A stretch of DNA of 64,000 bases from NCBI RefSeq assembly GCF_048541825.1, contig NZ_CP183332.1:558001-622000 (forward strand). Reading direction: 5' to 3'. Position numbers and translations under genes: made by a program. This document shows positions 7,149 to 18,201 of the stretch, piece by piece. Source of the DNA: Caulobacter sp048541825 (GTDB lineage: Bacteria; Pseudomonadota; Alphaproteobacteria; Caulobacterales; Caulobacteraceae). The notes below the pieces were generated by a model. It searched no databases, was not told the origin of the DNA, and saw only the letters and a list, made by a program, of their open reading frames with translations. Numbering within the stretch: position 1 is the first letter of the stretch; each line of letters begins with the position of its first letter.

Positions 7149-8791
7149 GCCGCTCCCCCATGATCCGTCGGGTCCTGACCGCGCACATCGCCGGGCTTCT
7201 GGCGCTCAGTTCGACCAGCTCCGTGCTGGCTGACGGCCCTGTCGGCGGCTCTCACACCTATCGGCCCGCGCCGCGCGTCGTTCGCCCACAACCGGTCGCG
7301 GTCACGCCGATCGCGCCGCCCGCCGCCGAGCAGGTGCTGAGCATCGACCTGACCGCCGGCGCCGGCGCTCGCGTTCTCGACCTGCCGCTGGGCAAGTCGG
7401 CGATCATCGAGCTTCCGGTCGACGTGCGCGACATGCTGGTCACCAATCCGCTGGTGGCCGACGCGGTGCTGCGCAGCCCGCGCCGGATCTATGTGCTGGG
7501 CATGACCTCTGGCGCGACCGACGCGGTGTTCTTCGACGCTGCGGGCCGCAAGATCCTGCAGCTGAACATCCGCGTCGCCCAGGACATCAGCCTGCTGTCC
7601 ACCACCCTGCGCGGCGTACTGCCGACAGGCTCTGTGCAGGTCGTGCCGTTGAAGGACAGCGTCATTCTCACCGGCGTGGTGATGAACGCTGCCGACTCCG
7701 AAAAGGCCTCGCGGATCGCCGCCCAGTTCGTGTCCTCGCCGGAAAAGGTGCTGAATATGCTCAGCATCGCCGGCAAGGACCAGGTGATGCTGGAAGTGCG
7801 CATCGTCGAGGTGCAGCGCAACGTCATCAAGCAGCTGGGCGTCGACCTGAACGCTGTGCTCGGCCAACTGGGCGAGACGCAGTACAGCTTTGGACTGTCG
7901 CCGACCTTCGGGGTCAATGGCAGCCTCCTGGGCGGGATAACCGGCGGATACAAGCTGGACACGACAAAGCAGCCGATCATGCAGCAGCCCTGCGTCGGTC
8001 CTGGATGGGCGGCCGGCGCCCTGTGCCCTGTGGTTGTGCGCGACGGCGGCAACTCCGACGCCGCGACAATCAGCAATACGGCGGGCGCTCCAGGCCTCAA
8101 CTCCGCCAAGGGGATGATCCAGGCGTTCGAGCGCGTCGGCCTGATCCGCACCCTGGCCGAGCCCAACCTGACCGTGCTGTCGGGCGAGTCAGGCAAATTC
8201 CTGGCCGGCGGTGAGTTCCCGGTGCCCACGGGCCAGGACGCCACCGGCAAGATCACCATCGAGTTCAAGCCCTATGGCGTCGGCCTGGGCTATACTCCGG
8301 TCGTCCTGTCGGGCGGCCGCATCTCGCTGAAACTGTCCACCGAAGTCTCAGAGCTTTCAAGTCTGGGGGCCTATTCGGTGTCCAGCGGTTCGGGCTCCAG
8401 CGTTCTGACCGTCCCGGGCCTTACGGTCCGCCGGGCCGAGACCACGGTCGAACTGCCCTCGGGCGGGTCGCTTATGATCGCCGGCCTGCTGCAGCAGACC
8501 ACCAAGCAGACCATCGACGCGATCCCGGGCATGACCAACATGCCGGTGCTGGGCGCGCTGTTCCGCTCGCGCGACTACCTGAACGGCGAAACCGAACTGG
8601 TGATCATCATCACCCCCTACATCGTCGATCCCACCCGGCCCCAGAATCTGCAGACCCCGGCCGACGGTCTGAGGTTCGCGGGTGACATGAGCACGACCCT
8701 GCTGGGGCGGCTCAACAAGGTGGTCAAGGCGCCGGCCGGCGCCAATGCGGGGCGCGCCTATCAGGGCCCCGTCGGCTATGTGATCGAGTGA
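7145..8791 (+). CDS. cpaC: Tad pilus outer-membrane secretin CpaC
   Basis: 548 residues with a signal peptide ending near LADG. The N-domain (about residues 60-140) contains IIELPVDVRDMLVTNPLVADAVL. A BON-like segment follows, and then the secretin barrel (about 340-510) with VPGLTVRRAETTVELPSGGSLMIAGLLQ and NMPVLGALFRSRDY. It forms the outer-membrane pore for the Flp pilus. The first four bases overlap the end of cpaB. Confidence 0.94.
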   Translation: MSRSPMIRRVLTAHIAGLLALSSTSSVLADGPVGGSHTYRPAPRVVRPQPVAVTPIAPPAAEQVLSIDLTAGAGARVLDLPLGKSAIIELPVDVRDMLVTNPLVADAVLRSPRRIYVLGMTSGATDAVFFDAAGRKILQLNIRVAQDISLLSTTLRGVLPTGSVQVVPLKDSVILTGVVMNAADSEKASRIAAQFVSSPEKVLNMLSIAGKDQVMLEVRIVEVQRNVIKQLGVDLNAVLGQLGETQYSFGLSPTFGVNGSLLGGITGGYKLDTTKQPIMQQPCVGPGWAAGALCPVVVRDGGNSDAATISNTAGAPGLNSAKGMIQAFERVGLIRTLAEPNLTVLSGESGKFLAGGEFPVPTGQDATGKITIEFKPYGVGLGYTPVVLSGGRISLKLSTEVSELSSLGAYSVSSGSGSSVLTVPGLTVRRAETTVELPSGGSLMIAGLLQQTTKQTIDAIPGMTNMPVLGALFRSRDYLNGETELVIIITPYIVDPTRPQNLQTPADGLRFAGDMSTTLLGRLNKVVKAPAGANAGRAYQGPVGYVIE

Positions 8792-8801
8792 GGGCGCGGA
8801 C

Positions 8802-9500
8802 ATGAGCAAGCAACCCGTGAAACGCGTTCTTCTCCTCGGCGCAGCCCTGCTGGGCCTGTCGGCCTGCGCCGGCGCCGGCGTTGAACCGCCTGTTTCTGCG
8901 CCCGCCTCGGGCACCGAGACCGAAAAGTGGCGCGACCAGATCAAGGTCGACGGCCGCGCCGACGAGATCCAGCTGGCGGTGCACGCCACCGGCGTGTCGG
9001 CCAACCAGGACCAGGCGCTGTCGGCCTTGGTCGGCCGCTGGCTGTCGGCCCAGGCGCGCGAGATTGTGGTCAGCGCCCCCATCGGCGGCGGCGACGCTTC
9101 GGCGGCCGGCGGCATGGCCGCGCAGGTCCGCGAGCGTTTGATGTTCTATGGCGCGGGTCCGGCCCAGGTCAGGATCGTCGGCTATGACGCCGGCGGCCAG
9201 GATGTGGCCCCGATGCGCGTCGGCTTCGAGATCTTCACCGCGCAGGGCCCCACCTGCGGTCGTTGGGAAAACCTCACGGCCACCCGCAAGAACGAGGCCT
9301 ATGACAATTTCGGCTGCTCAGTGGCCGCCAACCTGGCCGCGCAGATCGCCAATCCCGAGGACCTGATCCGTCCGCGCGACTCCACCCCGATCGACGCGGG
9401 TCGCCGAGACACCGTCCTGGGCAAGTACCGCAAGGGCGAGGTCACCTCCTCGGCCAAGGACGAGCAGGCCACCGGGGCCGTCTCCAAGGCGATCAACTGA
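8802..9500 (+). CDS. cpaD: Tad pilus assembly lipoprotein CpaD
   Basis: 232 residues. A lipoprotein signal with a lipobox (LLGLSAC) is followed by a periplasmic domain of the CpaD family. RIVGYDAGGQ, CGRWENL and NFGCSVAANLAAQIANPEDLIRPR are conserved family blocks. It is an outer-membrane-associated partner needed for the secretin CpaC. The stop codon shares one base with the cpaE start, consistent with coupled translation. Confidence 0.92.
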   Translation: MSKQPVKRVLLLGAALLGLSACAGAGVEPPVSAPASGTETEKWRDQIKVDGRADEIQLAVHATGVSANQDQALSALVGRWLSAQAREIVVSAPIGGGDASAAGGMAAQVRERLMFYGAGPAQVRIVGYDAGGQDVAPMRVGFEIFTAQGPTCGRWENLTATRKNEAYDNFGCSVAANLAAQIANPEDLIRPRDSTPIDAGRRDTVLGKYRKGEVTSSAKDEQATGAVSKAIN

Positions 9501-11086
9501 TGCCGCGTCCTCCTTCGGATCATGACCCGTTCGACCTGGGGTTCGAGGCCGCCGACGAGTTCACCTCGGCCGGCTCTGACCCCTGGCGCTCGCCCGCGCC
9601 GGCCCTGTCGCCAGCGCTGGACGGGATGGACGATCCCTTCGCCGATTTTCCGCCGGCCCGACCGCGCGACGAGCGGCCTGCGCCCGCGCAGGACCCGTTC
9701 GCGGCGCCCGCCGCAGCGCGCCAGGCTCAGGCCCAGGCCCAGGCTAGAGCTCCGGCGCCGGCAGCCGCCGTGCCGCAGCCCGAGCGTCGGCGCGCGCCCA
9801 CCGCTGAAATGACCCCGCCGCCCTCGTACGAACCGCCCCTGCAAGAGCCGTCCTCACATGACAGCCTGAGCGGCAGCGACGCGGCCTTGGGCGAGGTGGC
9901 GGTACCGCGCATCACCATCCACGCCTTCTGCGTGCGGCCCGAGACCTCGGCCCTGATCGAGGTTGCCGCCGCCGACCGCCGGATGGCCCGCGCCTCGACC
10001 ATCGTCCGCGTGGGCGGCCTCGACGCCGCCGTCGAGCTGTATCAGAACCAGTCCACCCCCTCGCTGGTGCTGGTGGAAACCCATGACGGCGCCCAGCGCC
10101 TGCTGCATCTGCTGGACGCCCTGGCCCAGGTCTGCGATCCGGGCACCAAGGTCGTGGTCATCGGCCAGACCAATGACATCGCCCTCTATCGCGAGCTTAT
10201 GCGCCGCGGGGTCAGCGAATATCTGACCCAGCCGCTGGGCCCGCTGCAGATCATCCGCGCCGTCTCGGGCCTCTATGCCGATCCGTCGGCGCCCTTCGTC
10301 GGTCGTCAGGTGGCCTTTGTCGGCGCCAAGGGCGGCGTCGGGGCCTCGACCCTGGCCCACAATTTCGCCTGGTCGATGGCCGAGCGTATGCAGACCGCCA
10401 CGGTGATCGTCGACCTGGACCTGCCGTTCGGCACGGCCGGGCTCGATTTCAACCAGGACCCGCTGCAGGGCGTCATTGATGCGCTCAGCCAGCCCGACCG
10501 CCTGGACCCCGTGCTGATGGACCGCATGATGGTCCGCTGCGGCGATCGCCTGTCGCTGTTTGCGGCCCCGGCGACCCTCGACCAGGACTATGAGATCAGC
10601 GCCGAGGCCTATGAAGAGGTCACCCAGAAGATCCGTGGCGCCGCGCCCTTCGTGGTGCTGGACCTGCCCCACAGCTGGGCCGCCTGGACGCGCCGGGTTC
10701 TGATCGGCTCGGACGATCTGGTCGTGGTCGCCACGCCGGATCTGGCCTCGCTGCGCAATGCCAAGAACATTATCGACATGGTCCGCCAGGCCCGCCCCAA
10801 TGACGCGCCGCCGCGTCTGGTGCTGAACCAGGTGGGCGTGCCCGGCCGTCCCGAGATCCCGGTCAAGGACTTCGGCGAGGCCCTGGGCGTCGCGCCGTCG
10901 CTCGTCCTGCCCTTCGATCCCAAGTCCTTCGGCCAGGCCGCCAATAACGGCCAGATGGTCGGCGAGGTCGCGCCCAAGTCCAAGGCGGCCGAGGGCATCG
11001 ACCACCTGGCCCAGCTGATCAGCCGTCGCGAACCGCCGCAGGTTCAGAAGGCTTCGATGCTGTCGGGTCTGTTCAGGAAGAAATAG
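9500..11086 (+). CDS. cpaE: pilus polar localisation ATPase CpaE (TadZ-like)
   Basis: 528 residues. A long Pro/Ala/Gln-rich disordered N-terminus (about 1-130) precedes a receiver-like domain (about 137-255; the usual Asp is replaced in LVLVETHDG), then a MinD/ParA-type ATPase domain. The deviant Walker A GAKGGVGAST is at residues 275-284. CpaE/TadZ places the pilus machinery at the cell pole. It lies between cpaD (overlapping) and cpaF (6-base gap). Confidence 0.92.
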   Translation: MPRPPSDHDPFDLGFEAADEFTSAGSDPWRSPAPALSPALDGMDDPFADFPPARPRDERPAPAQDPFAAPAAARQAQAQAQARAPAPAAAVPQPERRRAPTAEMTPPPSYEPPLQEPSSHDSLSGSDAALGEVAVPRITIHAFCVRPETSALIEVAAADRRMARASTIVRVGGLDAAVELYQNQSTPSLVLVETHDGAQRLLHLLDALAQVCDPGTKVVVIGQTNDIALYRELMRRGVSEYLTQPLGPLQIIRAVSGLYADPSAPFVGRQVAFVGAKGGVGASTLAHNFAWSMAERMQTATVIVDLDLPFGTAGLDFNQDPLQGVIDALSQPDRLDPVLMDRMMVRCGDRLSLFAAPATLDQDYEISAEAYEEVTQKIRGAAPFVVLDLPHSWAAWTRRVLIGSDDLVVVATPDLASLRNAKNIIDMVRQARPNDAPPRLVLNQVGVPGRPEIPVKDFGEALGVAPSLVLPFDPKSFGQAANNGQMVGEVAPKSKAAEGIDHLAQLISRREPPQVQKASMLSGLFRKK

Positions 11087-11092
11087 CGACGG

Positions 11093-12586
<1,494 letters not shown>

Positions 12587-12589
12587 CCC

Positions 12590-13567
12590 ATGCTGTTCGT
12601 CATCGCCGGCGTTCTGGGCTTCATCACCATCACCGCGCTGGGCTTTGCCTTTGCCGGCGGCGACCAGACCGCGGCCCGCACGGCCAAGCGCGCCCAGGCG
12701 ATCGTCGGCGGCGGCGCCCGTGACGCCGGGGCCCGCGCCAAGGCCGTGGCCAATACGCCCGACGCCCGCCGCAAACAGATCCTCAAGACCCTGAAAGAGC
12801 AGGACAGGCGGCAGAAGAAGGCGTCGCTGAGCATCGCCGCTCGCCTGCGCGCCGCCGGCCTCGGCGAAAAGGTCCAGATGTTCTGGATCATCAGCGGGGG
12901 GCTGGGCTTCTGCGTCGGCCTGATCGTCCTCATCCTGGGGCAGCATCCGCTGCTGGCCCTCGGCGCGGCCTTCGCCGCCGGCCTGGGCCTGCCGCGCTGG
13001 GTGGTGGGCATGCTGGCCACGGCCCGCACCAAGAAGTTCACCGAGGCGTTCTCGGACGCCATCGACATCATCGTGCGCGGCATCAAGTCGGGTCTGCCGG
13101 TCCATGACTGCTTGAAGATCATCGGCAAGGAATGCCCTGAGCCGCTGGCCGGCGAGTTCCGCATGCTGACCGAGAACGTCGGCATGGGCATGCCGATGGA
13201 TGTGGCCCTGGAGCGCATGTACGAGCGCATGCCGACCAACGAGCTGCGCTTCTTCGCCATCGTGCTGTCGATCCAGGCCAAGACCGGCGGCAATCTGGCC
13301 GAAGCCCTGGGCAACCTGTCGACGGTGCTGCGGGCCCGCAAGCTGATGGGTGAAAAGATCAAGGCGCTGTCGGCCGAAGCCGTGGCCTCGTCCTTTATCA
13401 TCGGGGCTCTGCCGCCCGGCGTCGTGGTGCTGATCACCGTGACCTCGCCTGCCTATATGCAACCGCTGTTCACCGATCCGCGTGGCCATCTGATGCTGCT
13501 GGCGGGCGGTATCTGGATGAGCATCGGCATCTTCGTGATGCGCAAGATGATCAACTTCAAGTTCTAG
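12590..13567 (+). CDS. tadB: Tad inner-membrane platform protein TadB (CpaG)
   Basis: 325 residues of the T2SSF family. A hydrophobic N-terminal helix, a cytoplasmic stretch (about 25-95), paired central helices, the conserved T2SSF four-helix domain (SDAIDIIVRGIKSGLPVHDCLKIIGKE and FAIVLSIQAKTGGNLAEALGNLS) and C-terminal membrane helices. With TadC it forms the platform driven by CpaF. Only three bases separate it from cpaF. Confidence 0.92.
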   Translation: MLFVIAGVLGFITITALGFAFAGGDQTAARTAKRAQAIVGGGARDAGARAKAVANTPDARRKQILKTLKEQDRRQKKASLSIAARLRAAGLGEKVQMFWIISGGLGFCVGLIVLILGQHPLLALGAAFAAGLGLPRWVVGMLATARTKKFTEAFSDAIDIIVRGIKSGLPVHDCLKIIGKECPEPLAGEFRMLTENVGMGMPMDVALERMYERMPTNELRFFAIVLSIQAKTGGNLAEALGNLSTVLRARKLMGEKIKALSAEAVASSFIIGALPPGVVVLITVTSPAYMQPLFTDPRGHLMLLAGGIWMSIGIFVMRKMINFKF

Positions 13568-13579
13568 GGGAGGGGACTC

Positions 13580-14563
13580 ATGAACATCGTCGCTGTCCTG
13601 ACCGACCCCAGCAATCTGTTGACCGGCTTCATCGCCATCGTGGTGTTCGCCACCATCATCACCCTGGCCGCGCCCGCCATGAGCGACAGGAGCCTGGAGG
13701 GGCGCCTGAAGTCGGTGGCCAACCGCCGCGAGGAGCTGCGCCGCCGCTCGCGCGAGGCCATCGTCCAGAAGGGGGGCGGGGGCAGCACCCTGCGCCACAC
13801 TGACGAAGGCCTGTACAAGAACATCGTCGACCGCCTGCAGCTGTCACGCCTGCTGGAGGATCCCAAGGTGGTCGACAAGCTGGCCCAGGCCGGCTTCCGC
13901 GGACCGCAGCCGGTCTCGACCTTCTACTTCTTCCGCTTCGTGATGCCGTTCATCTTTGCGGTGGTTACGGCGTTCTACATCTATCTGATCAATGATTTTG
14001 GCCTGGTGGGCATGCAGAAGCTGTGCGCCTGCGTTGCGGCCCTGGCCATCGGCTACTACGCGCCCAACGTCTACATCACCAACATCGCCACCAAGCGCCG
14101 CGAGTCGATCGTGGCGGCCTTTCCGGACTCCCTGGACCTGCTGTTGATCTGCGTCGAAAGCGGCATGTCGATCGAGGCGGCCATCCAGAAGGTGGGGGCC
14201 GAGGTCGGCTCCAGCTCGATGGAACTCGCCGAGGAACTGAGCCTGCTGACCGCCGAGCTGTCCTATCTGCCCGACCGGCGCCTGGCCTATGAGGGCCTGG
14301 CTCGCCGCACCAACCACCCCGGCATCCGCTCGGTCGCTACGGCCATGATCCAGGCCGAACGCTACGGCACGCCGCTGGGCTCGGCCCTGCGGGTCATGGC
14401 CAAGGAAAACCGCGAACTGCGTCTCTCGGCCGCCGAAAAGAAGGCCGCCGCCCTGCCGGCCCAGCTGACCGTGCCGATGATCCTGTTCTTCCTGCCGGTG
14501 CTGTTCGTCGTGATCCTGGGTCCGGCGATCATCAAGATCCAGGACGTGATGGGCAAGGGCTAG
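13580..14563 (+). CDS. tadC: Tad inner-membrane platform protein TadC (CpaH)
   Basis: 327 residues, T2SSF family. N-terminal membrane helix, basic cytoplasmic stretch, two central helices, the core block FPDSLDLLLICVESGMSIEAAIQKVG, and a C-terminal helix (PMILFFLPVLFVVILGPAIIK). It pairs with TadB. A GGGGAGGGGAC sequence just before the ATG gives a strong ribosome site. It is last in the cpaB-tadC run. Confidence 0.92.
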   Translation: MNIVAVLTDPSNLLTGFIAIVVFATIITLAAPAMSDRSLEGRLKSVANRREELRRRSREAIVQKGGGGSTLRHTDEGLYKNIVDRLQLSRLLEDPKVVDKLAQAGFRGPQPVSTFYFFRFVMPFIFAVVTAFYIYLINDFGLVGMQKLCACVAALAIGYYAPNVYITNIATKRRESIVAAFPDSLDLLLICVESGMSIEAAIQKVGAEVGSSSMELAEELSLLTAELSYLPDRRLAYEGLARRTNHPGIRSVATAMIQAERYGTPLGSALRVMAKENRELRLSAAEKKAAALPAQLTVPMILFFLPVLFVVILGPAIIKIQDVMGKG

Positions 14564-14683
14564 GGAGCCCGTCCATCACGGGCACGCGGCTCTCCCTAAA
14601 GCTGTCTAGCCTGTGCCTGGGCACAACCTTTGGCGCCGTTCTTGCGACCCTGATCCCGGTAGCTTTGATTTGGGACAGTCGGC

Positions 14684-14878
14684 ATGAAACGTTTGCGTCT
14701 GCTGCGAAACCGGTGGCGGGATTTCCTTCAGGACGAGACCGCCAGTTCCATGGTCGAGACCGGACTGGTGCTGTCGCTGTGTGCGGCCATGGTGGTGGCC
14801 GTTCGCGAGGTGATCGCCGGCCCGTTGATCCAGACATTCTTAAACGCCGCCAGGGCGCTGGACCGGGTGCTCAATTGA
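14684..14878 (+). CDS. small Flp-like pilin or minor pseudopilin
   Basis: 64 residues. A basic leader (MKRLRLLRNRWRDFLQDETA) is followed by SSMVETGLVLSLCAAMVVAV, which aligns with the Flp cleavage region and hydrophobic helix of PilA. The glycine before the cut is Ala and the Glu-Tyr pair is Glu-Thr. It lies 120 bases downstream of tadC on the same strand and may be a minor subunit of the same pilus. The N-terminal domain matches Flp pilins; the role as a minor pilin is inferred from position. Confidence 0.7.
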   Translation: MKRLRLLRNRWRDFLQDETASSMVETGLVLSLCAAMVVAVREVIAGPLIQTFLNAARALDRVLN

Positions 14879-14891
14879 GGCGCTCTGAGGG

Positions 14892-17102
14892 TTAGGCCGC
14901 CCGGCTACGCGCCTCGACAGTGGCCGCGTCTCCATGCTGGAACCGCGACACGAGCTCGCCCAGTTGCTGGGCCTCGCTGGCAAGGCCGTGGCTGGCGGCG
15001 TTGGTCTCTTCGACCATGGCCGCGTTCTGTTGCGTGACCTGATCCATCTGGTTGACTGCGATATTGACCTCGGCGAGGCCCGTGGCCTGCTCGCGGGCCG
15101 AGGCGGAAATCGCGCCGACCAAGTCGTCGATCTGCGCCGCCTGGGCGGTGACGGACTCCAGAGCACCGCCGGCCTGTCCGATAAGGGTGACGCCGGCGCT
15201 GACATTGCGCGAAGACTCGCCGATCAGGGTCTTGATCTCTTTGGCGGCCTGGGCTGAACGCTGCGCCAGGGCGCGCACTTCCTGGGCCACGACCGCGAAG
15301 CCTCGGCCCGCATCGCCGGCCCGGGCCGCCTCGACGCCGGCGTTCAGCGCCAGGAGGTTGGTCTGGAAGGCGATCTCGTCGATGACGCCGACGATCTGCG
15401 CGATCTCATTGGACGAGCCTTCGATCTTGCGCATCGCTCCGATCGCCTCGGCGACGATCTGCCGTGACTGCTCGGTGGACGCCCGACTGGAGGCTACGGC
15501 CCGGCGCGCTTCCTCGGCGCCCTGGGCGGTCTGGCGCACGGTGCTGGTGATCTCGTCGAGAGCAGCGGCGGTTTCCTCGATGCTGGCCGCCTGCTGTTCT
15601 GTGCGACGCGAAAGGTCATCGGCGGCCGAGGTGATCTCGCTGGATCCTGCTCGCACGGACTGGGCGCTGGTGGACAGCACCGCAAAGGCGCCTTCCAGTT
15701 CCTGAACGGCGGCGTTGAAGTCACGGCGGAGTGACTCATAGGCCGGCGGAAAGGCCGCATCGATGCGCCAGATCAGATCACCGGCCGAAAGCCGCGTAAG
15801 GCCGTGGGCCAGGGCGGTCATCACTCGCTCGCGTTCCGCCGTTTCCTGGCGACGGGCGGCGTCACGTTCCGCTCTTTCCGACGCGGCGCGCTCTCGCTCG
15901 GCTTCGTCGCTGCGCCGCGCCGCCTGCCGCTCGAGGATGGCGTCGCGGAAGATCTGGACCGAACGCGCCATGCCGCCGATCTCGTCGCCGCGCGCCACAA
16001 ACGGCACGTCGACGCTGTAGTCGCCCGAGGCCAGACCATCCATATAGCCCGTCATGCGCTGGATCGGGGCGGTTAGTAGCCGAGCGCCGTACCATAGAAC
16101 GGCAAGCGCTGAGGCCATGAAGGCCAGCCCGGCGAGGACCATGATCGTCAGGGCCTTGTTGGCGCCCGCCATCACCGCCGACATTGGGGCCTCGATGACG
16201 ATGTGCCAGGTGTCAGTGACGCCCGGCAACCTTACTGGCGCGGCGGCGCGCAGGACTGCGCCCTTTTGACCCTTGATCTTGCCCTGTGCGAAACCGCCGG
16301 AGTTCGACTGTCCCAGCAGGTCGATCAGCGGCTTGTCGGCGACCGGCGCACCCAGCAGAGCCGGATCAGCGTTCGCTACCCAGACCGAGCCGGCAATGAT
16401 CGAAACGCGCCCCTCGCCGAAGGGGCGCAGGGCTTCGGCCCGCGTCACCAGGTCTGTCAGGGCGATGTCGGTTGTCACCACGCCGATCGGGCGCGCATCG
16501 CGATGGATGATCGCCACCGCCGAGGTCATCAGGATCTTCTTGCCGCCGACAGGATAGAGATAGGGCGGGGTGACCAGATCGCGGTTCTCGGCGATCGGCT
16601 TGGTGTACCAGGCGTCGATCCCGGCCTCGGTGGTCATCACCAGCTTGTCGAGCGCGATGGTCTTTTCTGGGGTCCAGTAATAATAGGGCACGAAACGGCC
16701 GGCGACGTCCGACATCGGATGGTTGATGAAGTCCGCGTCGCGGCCGTCCAGGGCGTTGGCGTCGAAGACCGGGGTCATGCCGACAAAGCCCGGATTGGCC
16801 TCCACCAGATGCCGGATCATGCCGCCGATCTGATCGCGATTCACGCTGGCTGGATCGGTGACCAAGGCCTCGACGTTGGCGGCGGCGGTCTGGGCGTTCT
16901 TGATCGACAGGCCGACGTCCTTGCCGATGCTCTGGCCGTAGCTCTCAAGCAGGGCGCGGGCCTGGGCGTTGGCCTGGCGCTGGGCGTCCGCCTGAATGAC
17001 GCCCCAGCCTGACAGGGTGATGCCTGCTCCCATGACCAGCAGCAAAACGCCCACCGAGAAGACGAGCGTTATGCGAAGTGACATTCTGGTTGCTTGCGCC
17101 AC
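14892..17102 (-). CDS. methyl-accepting chemotaxis protein with periplasmic dCache sensor
   Basis: 736 residues. An N-terminal membrane helix (about 10-30), a periplasmic sensor of dCache type (about 35-310; the YYYWTPEKTIALDKLVMTTE and DIALTDLV segments are typical), a second helix (about 315-340), HAMP, and a cytoplasmic signalling domain. The hairpin tip EIAFQTNLLALNAGVEAARAG is intact. The ligand cannot be read from sequence. No C-terminal CheR-binding pentapeptide is visible. It converges with the Flp-like pilin gene. Confidence 0.92.
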   Translation of the reverse strand: MAQATRMSLRITLVFSVGVLLLVMGAGITLSGWGVIQADAQRQANAQARALLESYGQSIGKDVGLSIKNAQTAAANVEALVTDPASVNRDQIGGMIRHLVEANPGFVGMTPVFDANALDGRDADFINHPMSDVAGRFVPYYYWTPEKTIALDKLVMTTEAGIDAWYTKPIAENRDLVTPPYLYPVGGKKILMTSAVAIIHRDARPIGVVTTDIALTDLVTRAEALRPFGEGRVSIIAGSVWVANADPALLGAPVADKPLIDLLGQSNSGGFAQGKIKGQKGAVLRAAAPVRLPGVTDTWHIVIEAPMSAVMAGANKALTIMVLAGLAFMASALAVLWYGARLLTAPIQRMTGYMDGLASGDYSVDVPFVARGDEIGGMARSVQIFRDAILERQAARRSDEAERERAASERAERDAARRQETAERERVMTALAHGLTRLSAGDLIWRIDAAFPPAYESLRRDFNAAVQELEGAFAVLSTSAQSVRAGSSEITSAADDLSRRTEQQAASIEETAAALDEITSTVRQTAQGAEEARRAVASSRASTEQSRQIVAEAIGAMRKIEGSSNEIAQIVGVIDEIAFQTNLLALNAGVEAARAGDAGRGFAVVAQEVRALAQRSAQAAKEIKTLIGESSRNVSAGVTLIGQAGGALESVTAQAAQIDDLVGAISASAREQATGLAEVNIAVNQMDQVTQQNAAMVEETNAASHGLASEAQQLGELVSRFQHGDAATVEARSRAA

Positions 17103-17299
17103 AGCAGATTCCCTTGGATTCGGAAAAATGTCGCATAGAGCTCTGAATTATTCCTTAGCTGCGCGATCTGAACTTGACTTCAAGGCGGGGCAGAAAGTCG
17201 CAACCTTGTCCTGGCGTTGCTTCCGCCATGGCCGCCGCTAGGCGCCAAAGCAAAAGCTTGGAGCGTTTTTCGATAGCCGTTTTGCACTTGATGGAAACG

Positions 17300-18118
17300 C
17301 TAGCCGCCCGACTTCATCGCTTCCCAGGACCGCGACTGGGCCGTCGGGCTGGGCTGGCTGGTGGCGGCGCGCAGCCAGGCCAGGTTGTTGGCCACCGCTT
17401 CGGGCGGCAGGTCCTGGCGGGCCAGTTTCTCGGCTTCGGCGATGCGCCCCTGCAGGCCGATCACCAGGGCCAGGTTCTGACGGATCTGGATGCTTGAGGC
17501 GGGCATGACCGCCGCGCGGCGCAGCAGGGCCTCGGCGCCGGTCAGATCGCCCTGGCTGGCCAGGTGCATCGCGTAGTTGGCGTTGGGCACGGCCTCGTTG
17601 GGGCCCAGGGCCACGGCCTGACGGTGAGCGGCGGTGGCCTCTTCCTCGCGCTGGGCCTGCTCATAGGCGACGCCCAGCAGCGACTGCGGACGCCAGTCCT
17701 TCGGCGCCAGGACAGCGGCGCGGCGGGCCGGCTCGACGGCGTAAAAGCCCTGGCCGCGCGCGACATGGGCGCGGGCCGATTCCAGCAGGGCGTCCAGATT
17801 GTCGGGCTCGACCATCAGCACCTTGCCGGCGGCCTCGGCGGCGTCGTCATAGCGTCCCATGGCCCGCAGGGCCTGGGCCAGGGCGACGCCCGCCTCGGCG
17901 TCGCGGCCGTCGGTCTCGAACTCGCCGCCCCAGAAAGCGGCGCGGGCCAGGGGGTCGGCGCGGCGCATCTCGCCGCGCTGGGCCGGGCTGGCCTTGCGCG
18001 AGACAGCCTGCTCAACGGCGGCGGGCGCGGTCTTGGCGGCGCCGGCCTGGGCCTGGGCGCCCAGCATCAGCAGAGCCGGAGCGAGAACGGTTGCGAGGAG
18101 CGCGCGCTTGCGACACAT
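17300..18118 (-). CDS. TPR protein resembling Tad pilus protein TadD
   Basis: 272 residues. The ATG at 18118 gives a clean signal peptide (MCRKRALLATVLAPALLMLGAQAQA); the longer frame does not. The mature part is tetratricopeptide repeats (about 75-230), such as AMGRYDDAAEAAGKVLMVEPDNLDALLESARAHVARG. The C-terminal QNLALVIGLQGRIAEAEKLARQDLPPEAVANNLAWL is characteristic of TadD-family proteins, usually encoded with Tad pili. It is separated from the main locus by a chemoreceptor gene. The TadD assignment is by C-terminal resemblance and neighbourhood. Confidence 0.7.
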   Translation of the reverse strand: MCRKRALLATVLAPALLMLGAQAQAGAAKTAPAAVEQAVSRKASPAQRGEMRRADPLARAAFWGGEFETDGRDAEAGVALAQALRAMGRYDDAAEAAGKVLMVEPDNLDALLESARAHVARGQGFYAVEPARRAAVLAPKDWRPQSLLGVAYEQAQREEEATAAHRQAVALGPNEAVPNANYAMHLASQGDLTGAEALLRRAAVMPASSIQIRQNLALVIGLQGRIAEAEKLARQDLPPEAVANNLAWLRAATSQPSPTAQSRSWEAMKSGG

Positions 18119-18201
18119 GGAAGACGAGTCTCCGAAAGGTTGCCGCATCCTCGCCGCGTGGCCTCAAGGAATCGTTAAGCATAATTTCCGAGGGCCGCGA
18201 C

